Origin: a bacterium
GTDB lineage: Bacteria; Cyanobacteriota; Vampirovibrionia; Gastranaerophilales; Gastranaerophilaceae
Reading direction: 5' to 3'
NCBI GenBank assembly: GCA_017629215.1
Contig: JAGBXP010000035.1
Span: 16,845-80,844, forward strand
DNA length: 64,000 nt
Both the position numbers and the translations under genes were made by a program. Below are positions 17,654 through 25,721 of the stretch, piece by piece. Each line of letters opens with the position of its first letter. The stretch's first letter is position 1. Under the pieces are notes generated by a model, which saw only the letters and a list, made by a program, of their open reading frames with translations, was not told the DNA's origin and did no database searches.

Positions 17654-18510
17654 TGGATTCAAAAAGAGTCGCTACAGCATTTTTAGTTGGATTACCTGCA
17701 TTGTTTGCAATAATAGCAGGTGGTTGCTGGTTAGCATTATTAATTCTAGTAATAGTATATTTTGCTTCAAAAGAATATACAGAAATTCTTAGACATAAAG
17801 GATTTTTGCCTAGCTTAAAAATAATGTTAACTTCTAGTGCGATATTTGCAGGGCTTGCATATTTCAATAAATTTAATTTAATACCTTTAGCGTTTACATT
17901 ATCTGCTATGATGGCTTTTATGTGGGTATTATTCAGAGGTCGTCAGCCATATATAGCAAATGTTGCGACAACTCTTTTAGGTTTTTTATATTGTGGTTGG
18001 TTTCCATTACATTTATTGTTTTTGAGAAATATGGGTGGAGACTTTGATGGTTGGTTTATTCCATCTCCTCAAGGTGCAGGATACTGTTTATTAATTCTTT
18101 TTGCAGTGCTTGTAACTGATACTTTTTGTTATATTGTAGGCTGTAGATATGGTAAAAATAAATTATCTCCAGTTATTAGTCCAAATAAAACTATTGAAGG
18201 CTCACTTGGTGGAACTTTGATGTGTATGGTGTTTTCATTAGCGATTGGTCTTGCAATTGGTCTACCTTGGTATCATGCCTGCATTTTGGGACTTTTAATT
18301 GCAATATTTGCTCAAATTGGAGACCTTTGTGAGTCTATGATTAAGCGTGATGCAGGAGTTAAGGATTCAAGTAATATTCTACCAGGTCATGGTGGCTTTT
18401 TAGATAGAACTGATAGCTATATTTTGACAATTCCTGTTGTATATTATTATTTACAATATTGCGTAAATTCAAATGCTTTAGTTGATTTTATTAAAGGTTT
18501 TTTGGGGTAA
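17653..18510 (+). CDS. cdsA: Phosphatidate cytidylyltransferase
   Basis: CdsA makes CDP-diacylglycerol from CTP and phosphatidate in the cytoplasmic membrane. The 285-aa protein has seven to eight hydrophobic segments. The C-terminal family signature is clear: SPNKTIEGSLGG, then AQIGDLCESMIKRDAGVKDS and LPGHGGFLDRTDS, which bind CTP and metal. Its start overlaps the frr stop, so it is translationally coupled. The length is typical. Confidence 0.94.
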   Translation: MDSKRVATAFLVGLPALFAIIAGGCWLALLILVIVYFASKEYTEILRHKGFLPSLKIMLTSSAIFAGLAYFNKFNLIPLAFTLSAMMAFMWVLFRGRQPYIANVATTLLGFLYCGWFPLHLLFLRNMGGDFDGWFIPSPQGAGYCLLILFAVLVTDTFCYIVGCRYGKNKLSPVISPNKTIEGSLGGTLMCMVFSLAIGLAIGLPWYHACILGLLIAIFAQIGDLCESMIKRDAGVKDSSNILPGHGGFLDRTDSYILTIPVVYYYLQYCVNSNALVDFIKGFLG

Positions 18511-18513
18511 GTA

Positions 18514-19188
18514 ATGCTTGAAAAGATTTTTGGTGTTAAAGCTAACCATGAGTTTTTAGAAAAAGCCTTAACTCACCCTTCATATACAAAAGAATTAAAC
18601 TTAGATTCCCTTCTAAGTTATGAAAGGTTAGAGTTTTTTGGAGACTCTGTTTTAAAACTGTTTACATCAAAATGTTTATATGAAAATTATCCAAATTATC
18701 CTGAAGGAGATTTGTCAAAAATTCGTTCAATTTTAGTATCAGATGCGATTTTATCAGGAATAGCTTTTGAAATTGGATTAGATAAATTGATTAAACTTGG
18801 ACCAGCAGAAGAAAAACAGGGTGGTAGAAAAAGAGAATCAAATTTAGCGTGCTCTTTAGAAGCAATTTTAGGTGCTTATTATTTAAGTAATCAGGGTGAA
18901 GCTGTTGAAAAATTTATTAAACAATATGTTTTACCACATGCTAAAGATATTGATGAACATTTTGAAAAATATAATGCTAAAGATATCTTGCAACAATATA
19001 CTCAAGGAGTGGATAAAACATTACCTGTTTATAAAACAATAGGAATATCTGGTCCTGATCACAAACCTGTTTTTGAAATAGCTGTAGAATGGCAAGGTAG
19101 GATTATTGCAACTGCAAAAGGAAAATCTAAAAAAGAAGCTCAACAAAACTGTGCTTATGAAGCATGTAAAAGACTCGGAGCTATTTAA
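18514..19188 (+). CDS. rnc: Ribonuclease III
   Basis: The double-strand-specific endoribonuclease matures rRNA and regulates mRNAs. The 224-aa protein has the catalytic domain with ERLEFFGDSVLKL (signature with the metal-binding Glu and Asp), the second acidic motif in LACSLEAILGAYYL, and a C-terminal dsRNA-binding domain (about 153-222) with AKGKSKKEAQQNCAYEA. It starts 4 bp after cdsA and ends 2 bp before the convergent Xre gene. Confidence 0.95.
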   Translation: MLEKIFGVKANHEFLEKALTHPSYTKELNLDSLLSYERLEFFGDSVLKLFTSKCLYENYPNYPEGDLSKIRSILVSDAILSGIAFEIGLDKLIKLGPAEEKQGGRKRESNLACSLEAILGAYYLSNQGEAVEKFIKQYVLPHAKDIDEHFEKYNAKDILQQYTQGVDKTLPVYKTIGISGPDHKPVFEIAVEWQGRIIATAKGKSKKEAQQNCAYEACKRLGAI

Positions 19189-19190
19189 TA

Positions 19191-19409
19191 TTAAACCACT
19201 CTGTTTGTAAGTGTATCAATTGTAACATCTAAAACTTTTGATATCTTGTAAATAAGATATATACTTGGAGTAACACTAGCTTTTTCTATTTTAGTAATAT
19301 GTTTAGTTGATATTTCTGCAAGCTCAGCCAGTTTTTCCTGTGTAAGACTCTTCTTTACACGTTCTATTTTTATATTTAATGCAATACGTTGTCTAAGCTC
19401 TTGTTCCAT
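19191..19409 (-). CDS. Small Xre-family transcriptional regulator
   Basis: The 72-aa protein is a single Cro/C1-type helix-turn-helix: IALNIKIERVKKSLTQEKLAELAEIS as helices 1-3, recognition helix TKHITKIEKASVTPS, then the closing helices with IYKISKVLDVTIDTL. There is no effector domain. There is no Shine-Dalgarno; TATAAT ends 6 nt before the ATG, which implies a leaderless transcript. It diverges from a 50-aa gene across 118 bp containing an inverted repeat, so autoregulation and control of the small gene are likely. Confidence 0.85.
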   Translation of the reverse strand: MEQELRQRIALNIKIERVKKSLTQEKLAELAEISTKHITKIEKASVTPSIYLIYKISKVLDVTIDTLTNRVV

Positions 19410-19421
19410 GTAATAATTATA
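19410..19421 (-). promoter_or_regulatory. -10 box placed for leaderless expression of the Xre gene
   Basis: On the minus strand TATAAT (19421-19416) is followed by TATTAC and then the ATG at 19409. With normal 6-7 nt spacing the transcript starts at the A of the ATG. No Shine-Dalgarno is present. Confidence 0.55.
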
Positions 19422-19457
19422 AATAGTTAAAGGTTGTATTTTAACAGTCGATTGGAT

Positions 19458-19485
19458 ACAAAAGTTGCTTATTAAATACTTTTGT
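19458..19485. promoter_or_regulatory. Inverted repeat, candidate operator
   Basis: ACAAAAGT (19458-19465) and ACTTTTGT (19478-19485) are perfect 8-bp arms 12 bp apart, in the space between the divergent Xre gene and the 50-aa gene. The size fits a dimeric Xre-protein site. Confidence 0.5.
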
Positions 19486-19527
19486 AATAATATAGGTTAT
19501 ATATTGTATCAAATAGGAGAACTAAAA

Positions 19528-19680
19528 ATGGAAGAATTATTACAAGAAATGAAAAATTTTCTTAGAACTTGTGAGATTTATTGTGAGGAAGAAGCAAAGC
19601 CTTCTGAAGAAACTAATACTTTTAAGGAAGCTATTGGATTTTTAAATGAAAAAGTTTCAAAAATGGAAGCTCTTTTATAA
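19528..19680 (+). CDS. Small acidic helical protein of unknown function
   Basis: A 50-aa protein beginning MEELLQEMKNFL, placed at the ATG 19528 because AGGAG lies 9 nt upstream; a longer reading from 19465 runs through the putative operator. The product is acidic, has two Cys (TCEIYC) and looks like two helices. It faces the Xre gene and may be its regulated partner. No family is recognised. Confidence 0.5.
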   Translation: MEELLQEMKNFLRTCEIYCEEEAKPSEETNTFKEAIGFLNEKVSKMEALL

Positions 19681-19788
19681 TATATATAATTTTATTATTT
19701 TAATTAATTATAAATAAGTATTAAATATCAATTTCAAAATAATTCGTTATTTTAGAAAATTTATTATTGGGAATATTTACTCTGGATG

Positions 19789-20423
19789 TTAATACTCAAG
19801 AAAAAGAATTTTTGAGGTTATGGAAATTAATAAAACAAAGATTTTCCTCTCCAAGGGGGAGGTACAATACAATAAGTCTATTAATTTATCATACTTTTTA
19901 TCAATTTGCTTGTTATAAATTTGTGCGTATTTTTCTTTAACCATTTTGTTATTTTCATCTTTTATCAAATCTTTTAGAAGCATTTTGTAATTCCAATCAA
20001 AAAAGCCTTTCTTAATTTTGCTTGACTCGCATCTTTAAAATGTTCTTTTAGAAATTTGCGATAAACTCGGATTTTTAGTTCAACTGTGCACCAACGATTT
20101 TTTATTGAAGGCAAAAACTTGCGTAAATCGTAAAGATGGTCAAAACTTTTTTCAGGTCTTAGCCAAGTAATTTTTTTATCCAAAAATATCTCAATCTTGT
20201 TCAAATAATCGTAAGTTTCAGGCAATTCAAGCTCTGTATCGCAGAAAACTAGCTCTAATTTTTCAAAAATCTCTGGCATGTTTTCTTTCATAAAGAAAGC
20301 TAACGCAGTCGAGTCCTTTCCACCCGAAAGGCTTAAAATGTGGTATTCTGGGGTAAATGTGTTGGGCTTGTGGTCGTGATTACAAGCTTGGGAGTCGGAT
20401 TCAAAAGAGGTGAAATTTTGCAT
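19789..20423 (-). pseudogene. Decayed PAPS-reductase-like (PP-loop) gene
   Basis: The reading frame 20423-19974 gives 149 aa with the PP-loop ATP-pyrophosphatase motif LSLSGGKDSTALAFF at about residue 31, then VFCDTELELPETYDYL and NRWCTVELKIRVYRKFL, matching phosphoadenosine phosphosulfate reductase/DndC-like proteins. It stops after AFLIGITKCF, where relatives continue with a Cys/Arg-rich second half. A second frame (19983-19789, 64 aa) overlaps by 10 bp and shows no recognisable continuation. A short GC-rich palindromic patch (CCTCTCC-AAG-GGGGAGG, near 19848-19864) interrupts the tail. I read this as a truncated remnant; a short functional adapter cannot be excluded. Confidence 0.6.
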
Positions 20424-20556
20424 CGTGGTAAATCCTTATATTTGGGGTAATAACGCACTAATTATAGCAACTTACTACCTCTCAAAAAGGATTGTTACAG
20501 CATTTTTACATCTAAACCTAAAATATTTTCAAGTAAATTTTATGAAAATATAATAA

Positions 20557-21243
20557 TTAATCTTTTATTAAATCTTTAATAACTTCACCAGCTATTAATA
20601 ACCCTGCTACAGGAGGAACAAATGAGATACTTGAAGGAATACGTTGTCCCTGTTTTTTTATGGGAATTTCTTTTGAATATAAAACTTTTAAATTTTTAAT
20701 TCCTAAAGATTTAAGTTTATTTCTCATAGCTTTTGCTAATGGGCATACGGAGGTTTTATAGATATCAGAAATTTCAAACAATTCAGGTTTGAGTTTGTTC
20801 CCTGTACCCATACAGGATATGATTGGAGTATTAACCTTTTTGGCATTCATAATTAATTCTAATTTACTACTAACAGTATCTATTGCATCAACTATATAAT
20901 CATATTTACTAAAATCAAATTCGTTTGAATTTTCTTTATTATAAAAAGTCTTGAAACATTTTACGTTGATTTGAGGGTTAATATCTAATAATCTACTCAT
21001 CGCAACATCAGTTTTTGCCATACCCAAGTTAGAATGAAGCGCATATATTTGACGATTAATATTTGTAATACTTATATCATCATTATCAATTATGTCAATA
21101 TTGTATATTCCTGCACGAGCAAGAGCTTCTACTACAAATCCACCAACTCCACCAAGCCCAAAAACTGCAATTTTAGCTTGTTTAAGCTTATTACAAGCTT
21201 CTGTACCTATAAGAGACTTTGTTCTGCTAAATTCATATTCCAT
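20557..21243 (-). CDS. tcdA: tRNA threonylcarbamoyladenosine dehydratase (ThiF/MoeB fold)
   Basis: TcdA uses ATP to cyclise t6A37 to ct6A in tRNAs. The 228-aa protein has the E1-like adenylation fold: FSRTKSLIGTEACNKL, the nucleotide loop VFGLGGVGGFVVEALARAG, DNDDISITNINRQIYA, DAIDTVSSKLELI and SCMGTGNKLKPELF. YgdL/TcdA-type sequences share these, with no second-domain Cys as in MoeB. Length is slightly short of E. coli (268 aa). There is no Shine-Dalgarno; an extended -10 (TGT-TATTCT) ends 6 nt before the ATG, suggesting a leaderless mRNA. Confidence 0.88.
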   Translation of the reverse strand: MEYEFSRTKSLIGTEACNKLKQAKIAVFGLGGVGGFVVEALARAGIYNIDIIDNDDISITNINRQIYALHSNLGMAKTDVAMSRLLDINPQINVKCFKTFYNKENSNEFDFSKYDYIVDAIDTVSSKLELIMNAKKVNTPIISCMGTGNKLKPELFEISDIYKTSVCPLAKAMRNKLKSLGIKNLKVLYSKEIPIKKQGQRIPSSISFVPPVAGLLIAGEVIKDLIKD

Positions 21244-21335
21244 AAAATAAGAATAACATAAAAATTAAAAAACACTTGATATTATTGCTATTTTTGCGTA
21301 TTATTGATAGGCAGAGTATATTAAAGGGGATATCT

Positions 21336-22088
21336 ATGAGCGGACATTCAAAATGGTCTACAATTAAACATAAGAAAGCTAAAACTGATTCGGCAAGAGC
21401 AGCTGAATTTCAAAAATTTTCAAGAGAGATTATAGTAGCTTCCAAGCTTGGGGGGGGGGATCCTGCTGGAAATTTTCGTTTGAGAACAGCTATTGAAAAA
21501 GCTAAAGCTGCAGGACTTCCAAATGATAATATAAAGCGAGCAATTGAAAAAGGTTGTGGCGGTGGTAGTAATGAAAACTACGAAGAAATGACCTATGAAG
21601 GCTATGCCGCTGGTGGAGTGGCTGTTGTTATAGAAGCAATGACAGATAATAAAAACCGAACAGCTGGTGATATAAGAAGCTATTTTACTAAATTCAATGG
21701 CAATCTTGGTGAAACAGGATGTGTTGGTTGGATGTTTGACAAAAAAGGCTGTATAACTTACAGCGCTGATTCTACTGACTATGATTTACTTTTTGAAGAA
21801 GCTATTAATCTTGATGCTGAAGATATTATAGAAGAAGATGATGAATACAAAGTATACACTTCAGTACCAAATTTCCAAGGTGTTGTTGAAGGTCTTGAAA
21901 AAGCTGGATTTAAGTCTGTGAGTGCTGAATTTACGAGAGTGCCTCAAAACACAATTGAAGTAAAAGACGAAAAAACGGCTCAAAATATAATGAGATTATT
22001 GAATAGACTAGAAGAACATGATGATGTTCAAAATGTATATGCGAATTTCGACATAGAAGAAGAGCTAATGGAAAAATTAGATGTGTAA
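21336..22088 (+). CDS. yebC: YebC/PmpR-family protein
   Basis: The 250-aa protein begins MSGHSKWSTIKHKKAKTDSA, the universal start of the family, so the ATG at 21336 is chosen over the upstream in-frame codon at 21276; AAAGGGG lies upstream. Other signatures are LPNDNIKRAIEKG, YEGYAAGGVAVVIEAMTDN and VGWMFDKKG. YebC proteins act on translation of polyproline stretches or as DNA-binding regulators. An uninterrupted run of ten G (21450-21459) encodes Gly-Gly-Gly in KLGGGDPAG; it is in frame here but could slip. ybaB and recR follow. Confidence 0.94.
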   Translation: MSGHSKWSTIKHKKAKTDSARAAEFQKFSREIIVASKLGGGDPAGNFRLRTAIEKAKAAGLPNDNIKRAIEKGCGGGSNENYEEMTYEGYAAGGVAVVIEAMTDNKNRTAGDIRSYFTKFNGNLGETGCVGWMFDKKGCITYSADSTDYDLLFEEAINLDAEDIIEEDDEYKVYTSVPNFQGVVEGLEKAGFKSVSAEFTRVPQNTIEVKDEKTAQNIMRLLNRLEEHDDVQNVYANFDIEEELMEKLDV

Positions 22089-22117
22089 GTGTATGATTTT
22101 TTAGGAGGATAATAATT

Positions 22118-22456
22118 ATGATGAACATGATGAATATGATGAAACAAGCACAAAATATACAAAAGAAACTTGTTGATGCTCAAAATGAATTAACAAATAT
22201 GAGTATTGAAGGTACAGCAGGAAATGGCTCTGTAAAAGTGGTTTGTGATGGCAAAGGTCAATTCAAATCAATTAAATTATCAGCAGAAGCTATTAATCCT
22301 GAAAACCCTTCAGTAGTTTCAAGCGATGATATTGAAATGTTAGAAGACTTGATTGCTTCAGCTATGAAAACTGCTATTAACACTTCTAAATCAGAAATGG
22401 AAGCAAAAATGAAATCTGTAACAGGTGGAGTTAATATTCCAGGTTTAACTTTATAA
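22118..22456 (+). CDS. YbaB/EbfC nucleoid-associated protein
   Basis: A 112-aa DNA-binding protein of the YbaB/EbfC family: Met-rich start MMNMMNMMKQAQNIQKKL, GTAGNGSVKVVCDGKG, LEDLIASAMKTAIN and a C-terminal MKSVTGGVNIPGL. The dimer binds DNA and is usually next to recR, as here (14 bp). AGGAGG lies before the ATG. Confidence 0.93.
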   Translation: MMNMMNMMKQAQNIQKKLVDAQNELTNMSIEGTAGNGSVKVVCDGKGQFKSIKLSAEAINPENPSVVSSDDIEMLEDLIASAMKTAINTSKSEMEAKMKSVTGGVNIPGLTL

Positions 22457-22470
22457 TATGTAATAAAAAA

Positions 22471-23067
22471 ATGATATATCCAAAAAGTATTGCAACTTTA
22501 ATAGAACAATTTCAGAAATTCCCATCCGTTGGACCAAAATCAGCACAACGGATGGCTTTTCAGATTTTAAAAATGCCTTATGCAGAAGTTGAAAAATTTG
22601 CTAATGCAATTTTAAATGCTAAACGTAGTGCAAGGACTTGCGAAATTTGTTTTAATATTTCAACTCAAAGTCCTTGTGAAATATGTGAAGCAACCAATCG
22701 TAATCATTCAGTTATTTGTGTCGTTGCAGAAACAAAAGATTTAATTGCCATCGAAAAAACAAATGAATATCGCGGGCTTTATCATGTTTTGCAAGGCTTA
22801 ATTTCTCCAATGGATGGTATAGGTGCAGAAGATATAAGAATTAAGGAACTTCTTACTAGATTAACAGATGAAAAAGTACAAGAAGTAATTTTAGCATTAT
22901 CACCTTCTGTTGAAGGAGAGGCAACCAGTTTATATCTAACTAAATTAATAAAACCTTTTGGTATTAAAATCTCGAGGATTGCTTTTGGTTTACCAGTTGG
23001 TGCAGATTTAGAGTATGCAGATGAGGTAACCTTAGCTAGAGCTATAGAAGGACGCAGAGAATTATAG
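22471..23067 (+). CDS. recR: Recombination mediator RecR
   Basis: RecR loads RecA with RecO/RecF. The 198-aa protein has the N-terminal HhH (FQKFPSVGPKSAQRMAF), the zinc finger CEICFNISTQSPCEIC and the Toprim domain with VVAETKDLIAIEKT, LSPSVEGEATSLYL and a C-terminal ISRIAFGLPVGADLEYAD. No Shine-Dalgarno is evident, so it is probably coupled to ybaB. A palindromic terminator follows. Confidence 0.96.
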   Translation: MIYPKSIATLIEQFQKFPSVGPKSAQRMAFQILKMPYAEVEKFANAILNAKRSARTCEICFNISTQSPCEICEATNRNHSVICVVAETKDLIAIEKTNEYRGLYHVLQGLISPMDGIGAEDIRIKELLTRLTDEKVQEVILALSPSVEGEATSLYLTKLIKPFGIKISRIAFGLPVGADLEYADEVTLARAIEGRREL

Positions 23068-23084
23068 GCTTAATAAAAATAAAA

Positions 23085-23116
23085 AAATAAGGTATCTTTA
23101 AAGATACCTTATTTTT
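23085..23116. terminator. Bidirectional terminator between recR and the HEAT-like gene
   Basis: GGTATCTTTAAAGATACC is a perfect palindrome extended by AATAA/TTATT, with A-run on one side and T6 on the other. The genes on either side converge. Confidence 0.9.
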
Positions 23117-23129
23117 TATTAATTCATAA

Positions 23130-23405
23130 TTACGCTGCTTGGATTTCAGAAATAAGATATTTAGCAACCCATTCAAAATCTTTATTACTAGAAGCAGCTT
23201 TTCTTAGATATTCAACAGAAGCTTCGCCTATTCTAATAAGAGTCATGGCAACAACCCCTCTTTTAATACCACGTACGCTCTGTAATTTTGTTACTAATTC
23301 TGGTATTACAGCAATACCTTGTTCTACTAATTTATTTTCTAACTTATTTTTTGTTACGTTATCTGCTGTTTCTAATTCACAAAGAATTTCATCGACTAAT
23401 TGCAT
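23130..23405 (-). CDS. Small HEAT-repeat-like protein
   Basis: The 91-aa all-helical protein has one clear HEAT-like unit, IAVIPELVTKLQSVRGIKRGVVAMTLIRIG followed by EASVEYLRKAA, resembling single repeats of phycobilisome-lyase-type HEAT proteins. GGGAG precedes the ATG. There is no signal peptide and no recognisable catalytic residue. It stands alone between the recR terminator and the VKOR gene. Likely a protein-protein adaptor; the function is unknown. Confidence 0.65.
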   Translation of the reverse strand: MQLVDEILCELETADNVTKNKLENKLVEQGIAVIPELVTKLQSVRGIKRGVVAMTLIRIGEASVEYLRKAASSNKDFEWVAKYLISEIQAA

Positions 23406-23613
23406 TTTTATCTCCCATATTTAATCTATTTATATTACATATTATAGATGAATTTTCTCTCAAAACGTGATTTCTTTATCTAATCTTTATATGATTATAA
23501 ATTTATGTAAAAATCGATATCTATACAAAATATTTACTCTTTTATAATATTGAAATAGATTTATTCTATATTAGAATTAGTATATATATTAATCTAAATA
23601 GGTAGTTGACATT

Positions 23614-24801
23614 ATGCATATTAACAAAAAGAACATATCAATACAGATTTTGGCTGTTATTGGACTTTGTTTAGCTATAAAACTAGCATTTATCTATTAT
23701 TTTGCAAATTATGATAAATATGCTTTATCAAGCTTTTGCTCTATAAATGATTTTATTGATTGTGATGGTGTTGCAAAAACAAGAACAGCGCAATTTTTGG
23801 GAATACCTCTTGCTTACTGGGGAATATTTTTCTACATTATAGTTTTATTTTTAACTTTTGTTGACAAATTAAAATCTATTAAATTTTTAAAATTTTTAGA
23901 AGTGTTTAAAACTCCTAATGCTTATATTACAGTTTTAGGCTTAGTTTCTTTTTTGGTATCTATGATTTTAGCTGGAATAAGTTTTTTTAAGATTCATAAA
24001 CTCTGTATTTTATGCTTAGCTACATATTTTATTGATTTTATTATAACTTTGATTGCTAGTGATGGCATGTTTAAAAACATTGTAAAATCAATAAAAATAA
24101 CAATTCTTGACTTTATTGATGGTGCAAAAAAATATACAAAAACTTTTATTGCTTTGCTTTTAGTCTCTACATCTTTTCTGGTTTACTCTAATGTAACCTT
24201 GAATTTTGTTCCACATATAAAAAAACAAAAAGAATTATTCAAATATAGAAAAATTAAATATAATCCATATAGAGTTAAAGGCAATCATTTAGGATCAGAA
24301 AAAGGTGATGTTGTAATTGAATTATATTCTGATTTCGTCTGTCCATTATGTTACATAAATAATATTATGTTACATCAAGCAGTAAGCGAATTTCGTAATA
24401 TAAAAGTAATACATCACAATTATCCATTTGATACGGAATGCAATGAGTATATTAATCTGAATATGCATCCTAAAGCTTGTTTTATGACAAAAGGAGCATT
24501 ATCTGCTAGAGAACAGGGTAACTATTGGGAAATGGCTTCTCTGCTATATGAAAAGCAACCTAAAAATATTGAAGCAATGCTAGAACTAGCTGATAGTTTA
24601 AATTTTGATAAAGATAAATTTATTGATAGATTTAATTCTAAAGAAGTTGAAAATGAAATACAGACTGAGATTAAATCCGCAGATCTTTTAGAGATAGATG
24701 CTACGCCAACAATGTTTATAAATGGTGAAAAGATTGTTGGCGTAAAGCCATATTATGAATTAAAAGAAATATTGATAAAACATGGTGCAAAACGAAAATA
24801 A
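23614..24801 (+). CDS. VKOR-DsbA fusion (disulfide-bond formation)
   Basis: The 395-aa protein combines two steps of oxidative folding. Residues about 10-190 are a vitamin K epoxide reductase homologue with four to five membrane helices, loop cysteines Cys42 and Cys50 (FCSINDFIDC), and the quinone-side CxxC Cys131-Cys134 (KLCILCL). After a further helix, residues about 230-390 form a DsbA-like thioredoxin fold with active site Cys243-Pro-Leu-Cys246 and a cis-Pro loop (DATPTMFING). The VKOR half would oxidise the periplasmic thioredoxin half and pass electrons to quinone. VKOR-Trx fusions are known in cyanobacteria. queH overlaps its 3' end. Confidence 0.9.
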   Translation: MHINKKNISIQILAVIGLCLAIKLAFIYYFANYDKYALSSFCSINDFIDCDGVAKTRTAQFLGIPLAYWGIFFYIIVLFLTFVDKLKSIKFLKFLEVFKTPNAYITVLGLVSFLVSMILAGISFFKIHKLCILCLATYFIDFIITLIASDGMFKNIVKSIKITILDFIDGAKKYTKTFIALLLVSTSFLVYSNVTLNFVPHIKKQKELFKYRKIKYNPYRVKGNHLGSEKGDVVIELYSDFVCPLCYINNIMLHQAVSEFRNIKVIHHNYPFDTECNEYINLNMHPKACFMTKGALSAREQGNYWEMASLLYEKQPKNIEAMLELADSLNFDKDKFIDRFNSKEVENEIQTEIKSADLLEIDATPTMFINGEKIVGVKPYYELKEILIKHGAKRK

Positions 24802-25318
24802 TATATTATTACACTCTTGTTGTGCTATATGCTCTGGTTACCCAATTTTATTACTAAAGGAAATGGGTTATAGTCCTGTTGTTTATTTTTATAATCCTAA
24901 TATTGACACACAAGAAGAATATACACGTCGTTTAGAAGCACAAAAAACACTTTGCTCTCATTTAGGAGTTGAATTGCTTGTGGAAAAATATATTCCTGAG
25001 GAATATTTGAATTATGTTATTGGTTTTGAGAATGAACCAGAAAAAGGTTTGCGTTGCGAAAAATGTATAGAGTTAAGACTTCGACAAACTGCTAAAAAAG
25101 TAGAAGAACTTAATATGGAAAAATTTACGACTTCGCTGGTAATAAGTCCACATAAGAATTATGAAAAGATAACTAAATTAGGAGAAACAATCTCTAGAAA
25201 ATATTTAGCAATACCATTTAGAAAAAATGATGGTTTTTTAAAGACAAATAAACTTTCAAAAGAATTAAACCTTTATCGTCAGAATTATTGTGGATGTAAA
25301 TTTGCTAAAAAAGTGTAG
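24782..25318 (+). CDS. queH: Epoxyqueuosine reductase QueH
   Basis: QueH (former DUF208) reduces epoxyqueuosine to queuosine in tRNA, replacing QueG. The 178-aa protein has the paired-Cys motif LLHSCCAICSGYP, YFYNPNI, EYTRRLEAQ, the second pair RCEKCIELRL, TSLVISPHKNYEKI and the C-terminal YRQNYCGCKFA. These Cys bind an Fe-S cluster and a nearby iron. It overlaps the VKOR-DsbA gene by 20 bp in another frame, with no strong Shine-Dalgarno, so coupling is likely. Confidence 0.92.
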   Translation: MVQNENNILLHSCCAICSGYPILLLKEMGYSPVVYFYNPNIDTQEEYTRRLEAQKTLCSHLGVELLVEKYIPEEYLNYVIGFENEPEKGLRCEKCIELRLRQTAKKVEELNMEKFTTSLVISPHKNYEKITKLGETISRKYLAIPFRKNDGFLKTNKLSKELNLYRQNYCGCKFAKKV

Positions 25319-25414
25319 TTATATAAGAAGCAGAGCCAATTTTAAACTAAAAAAAAGAAACTCGTGCTTGAAATTAAATTTTGTTTGTGTAAGAATGGAG
25401 TTTGTGAAAGTTCA

Positions 25415-25542
25415 ATAACTTATGGCAAGGTAGCTCCCGTAGTGAACGCAGTGAACGTTGTAGAGAAACTGAGAGCGTGGCGCTCGAGGCAGCTGAGTCA
25501 ATGAAAATTGAATAATAAATATAACTTATGGCAAGGTAGCTC
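25415..25542 (+). repeat. 22-bp direct repeat duplicating the 5' end of tRNA-Met
   Basis: ATAACTTATGGCAAGGTAGC plus TC occurs at 25415-25436 and again at 25521-25542, 106 bp apart. The second copy is the true start of the tRNA (first 13 nt) with 9 bp of upstream DNA. The DNA between contains AGTGAACGCAGTGAACG and GAGAGCGTGGCGCTC and is more GC-rich than its surroundings. It looks like an insertion or failed duplication at the tRNA. Confidence 0.7.
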
Positions 25543-25603
25543 AGTTGGTGAGAGCGCACGGCTCATACCCGTGAGGTCGAGAGTTCGAATCTCTCCCTTG
25601 CTA
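25530..25603 (+). tRNA. tRNA-Met (anticodon CAT)
   Basis: A 74-nt cloverleaf: acceptor GGCAAGG/CCTTGCT (G-U at the first pair), D-arm with TAGCTCAGTTGGTGAGAGC, anticodon stem CACGG/CCGTG with loop CTCATAC (anticodon 25564-25566), and T-arm GAGAG-TTCGAAT-CTCTC. There is no encoded CCA. The anticodon stem lacks the three G-C pairs of initiators, so this is elongator Met or a precursor of tRNA-Ile(CAU). A terminator follows. Confidence 0.93.
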
Positions 25604-25613
25604 TTTTTTATTG

Positions 25614-25657
25614 CCTTGATATGACTGAGTTTCATCAATCAAGGTTTTTTATTTTTT
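25614..25657 (+). terminator. Terminator of the tRNA gene
   Basis: CCTTGAT (25614-25620) pairs with ATCAAGG (25638-25644), with partial pairing inside (ATGA/TCAT), followed by T6-A-T6. Confidence 0.85.
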
Positions 25658-25721
25658 ACTCCAAAAGCTATTTATGTTTCCAAATTGTTTCCATGAGGTT
25701 ATTAATATAATTGTCTTGCAG

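Noticed and set aside
25415..25500. Second complete tRNA gene
   Set aside because: Only the first 13 nt match; no anticodon or T-arm can be folded in the following sequence.
25374..25559. 61-aa minus-strand frame over the tRNA start
   Set aside because: It overlaps the tRNA gene and the duplicated segment; the SLQRSLRSLREL sequence is a by-product of the AGTGAACGC repeats.
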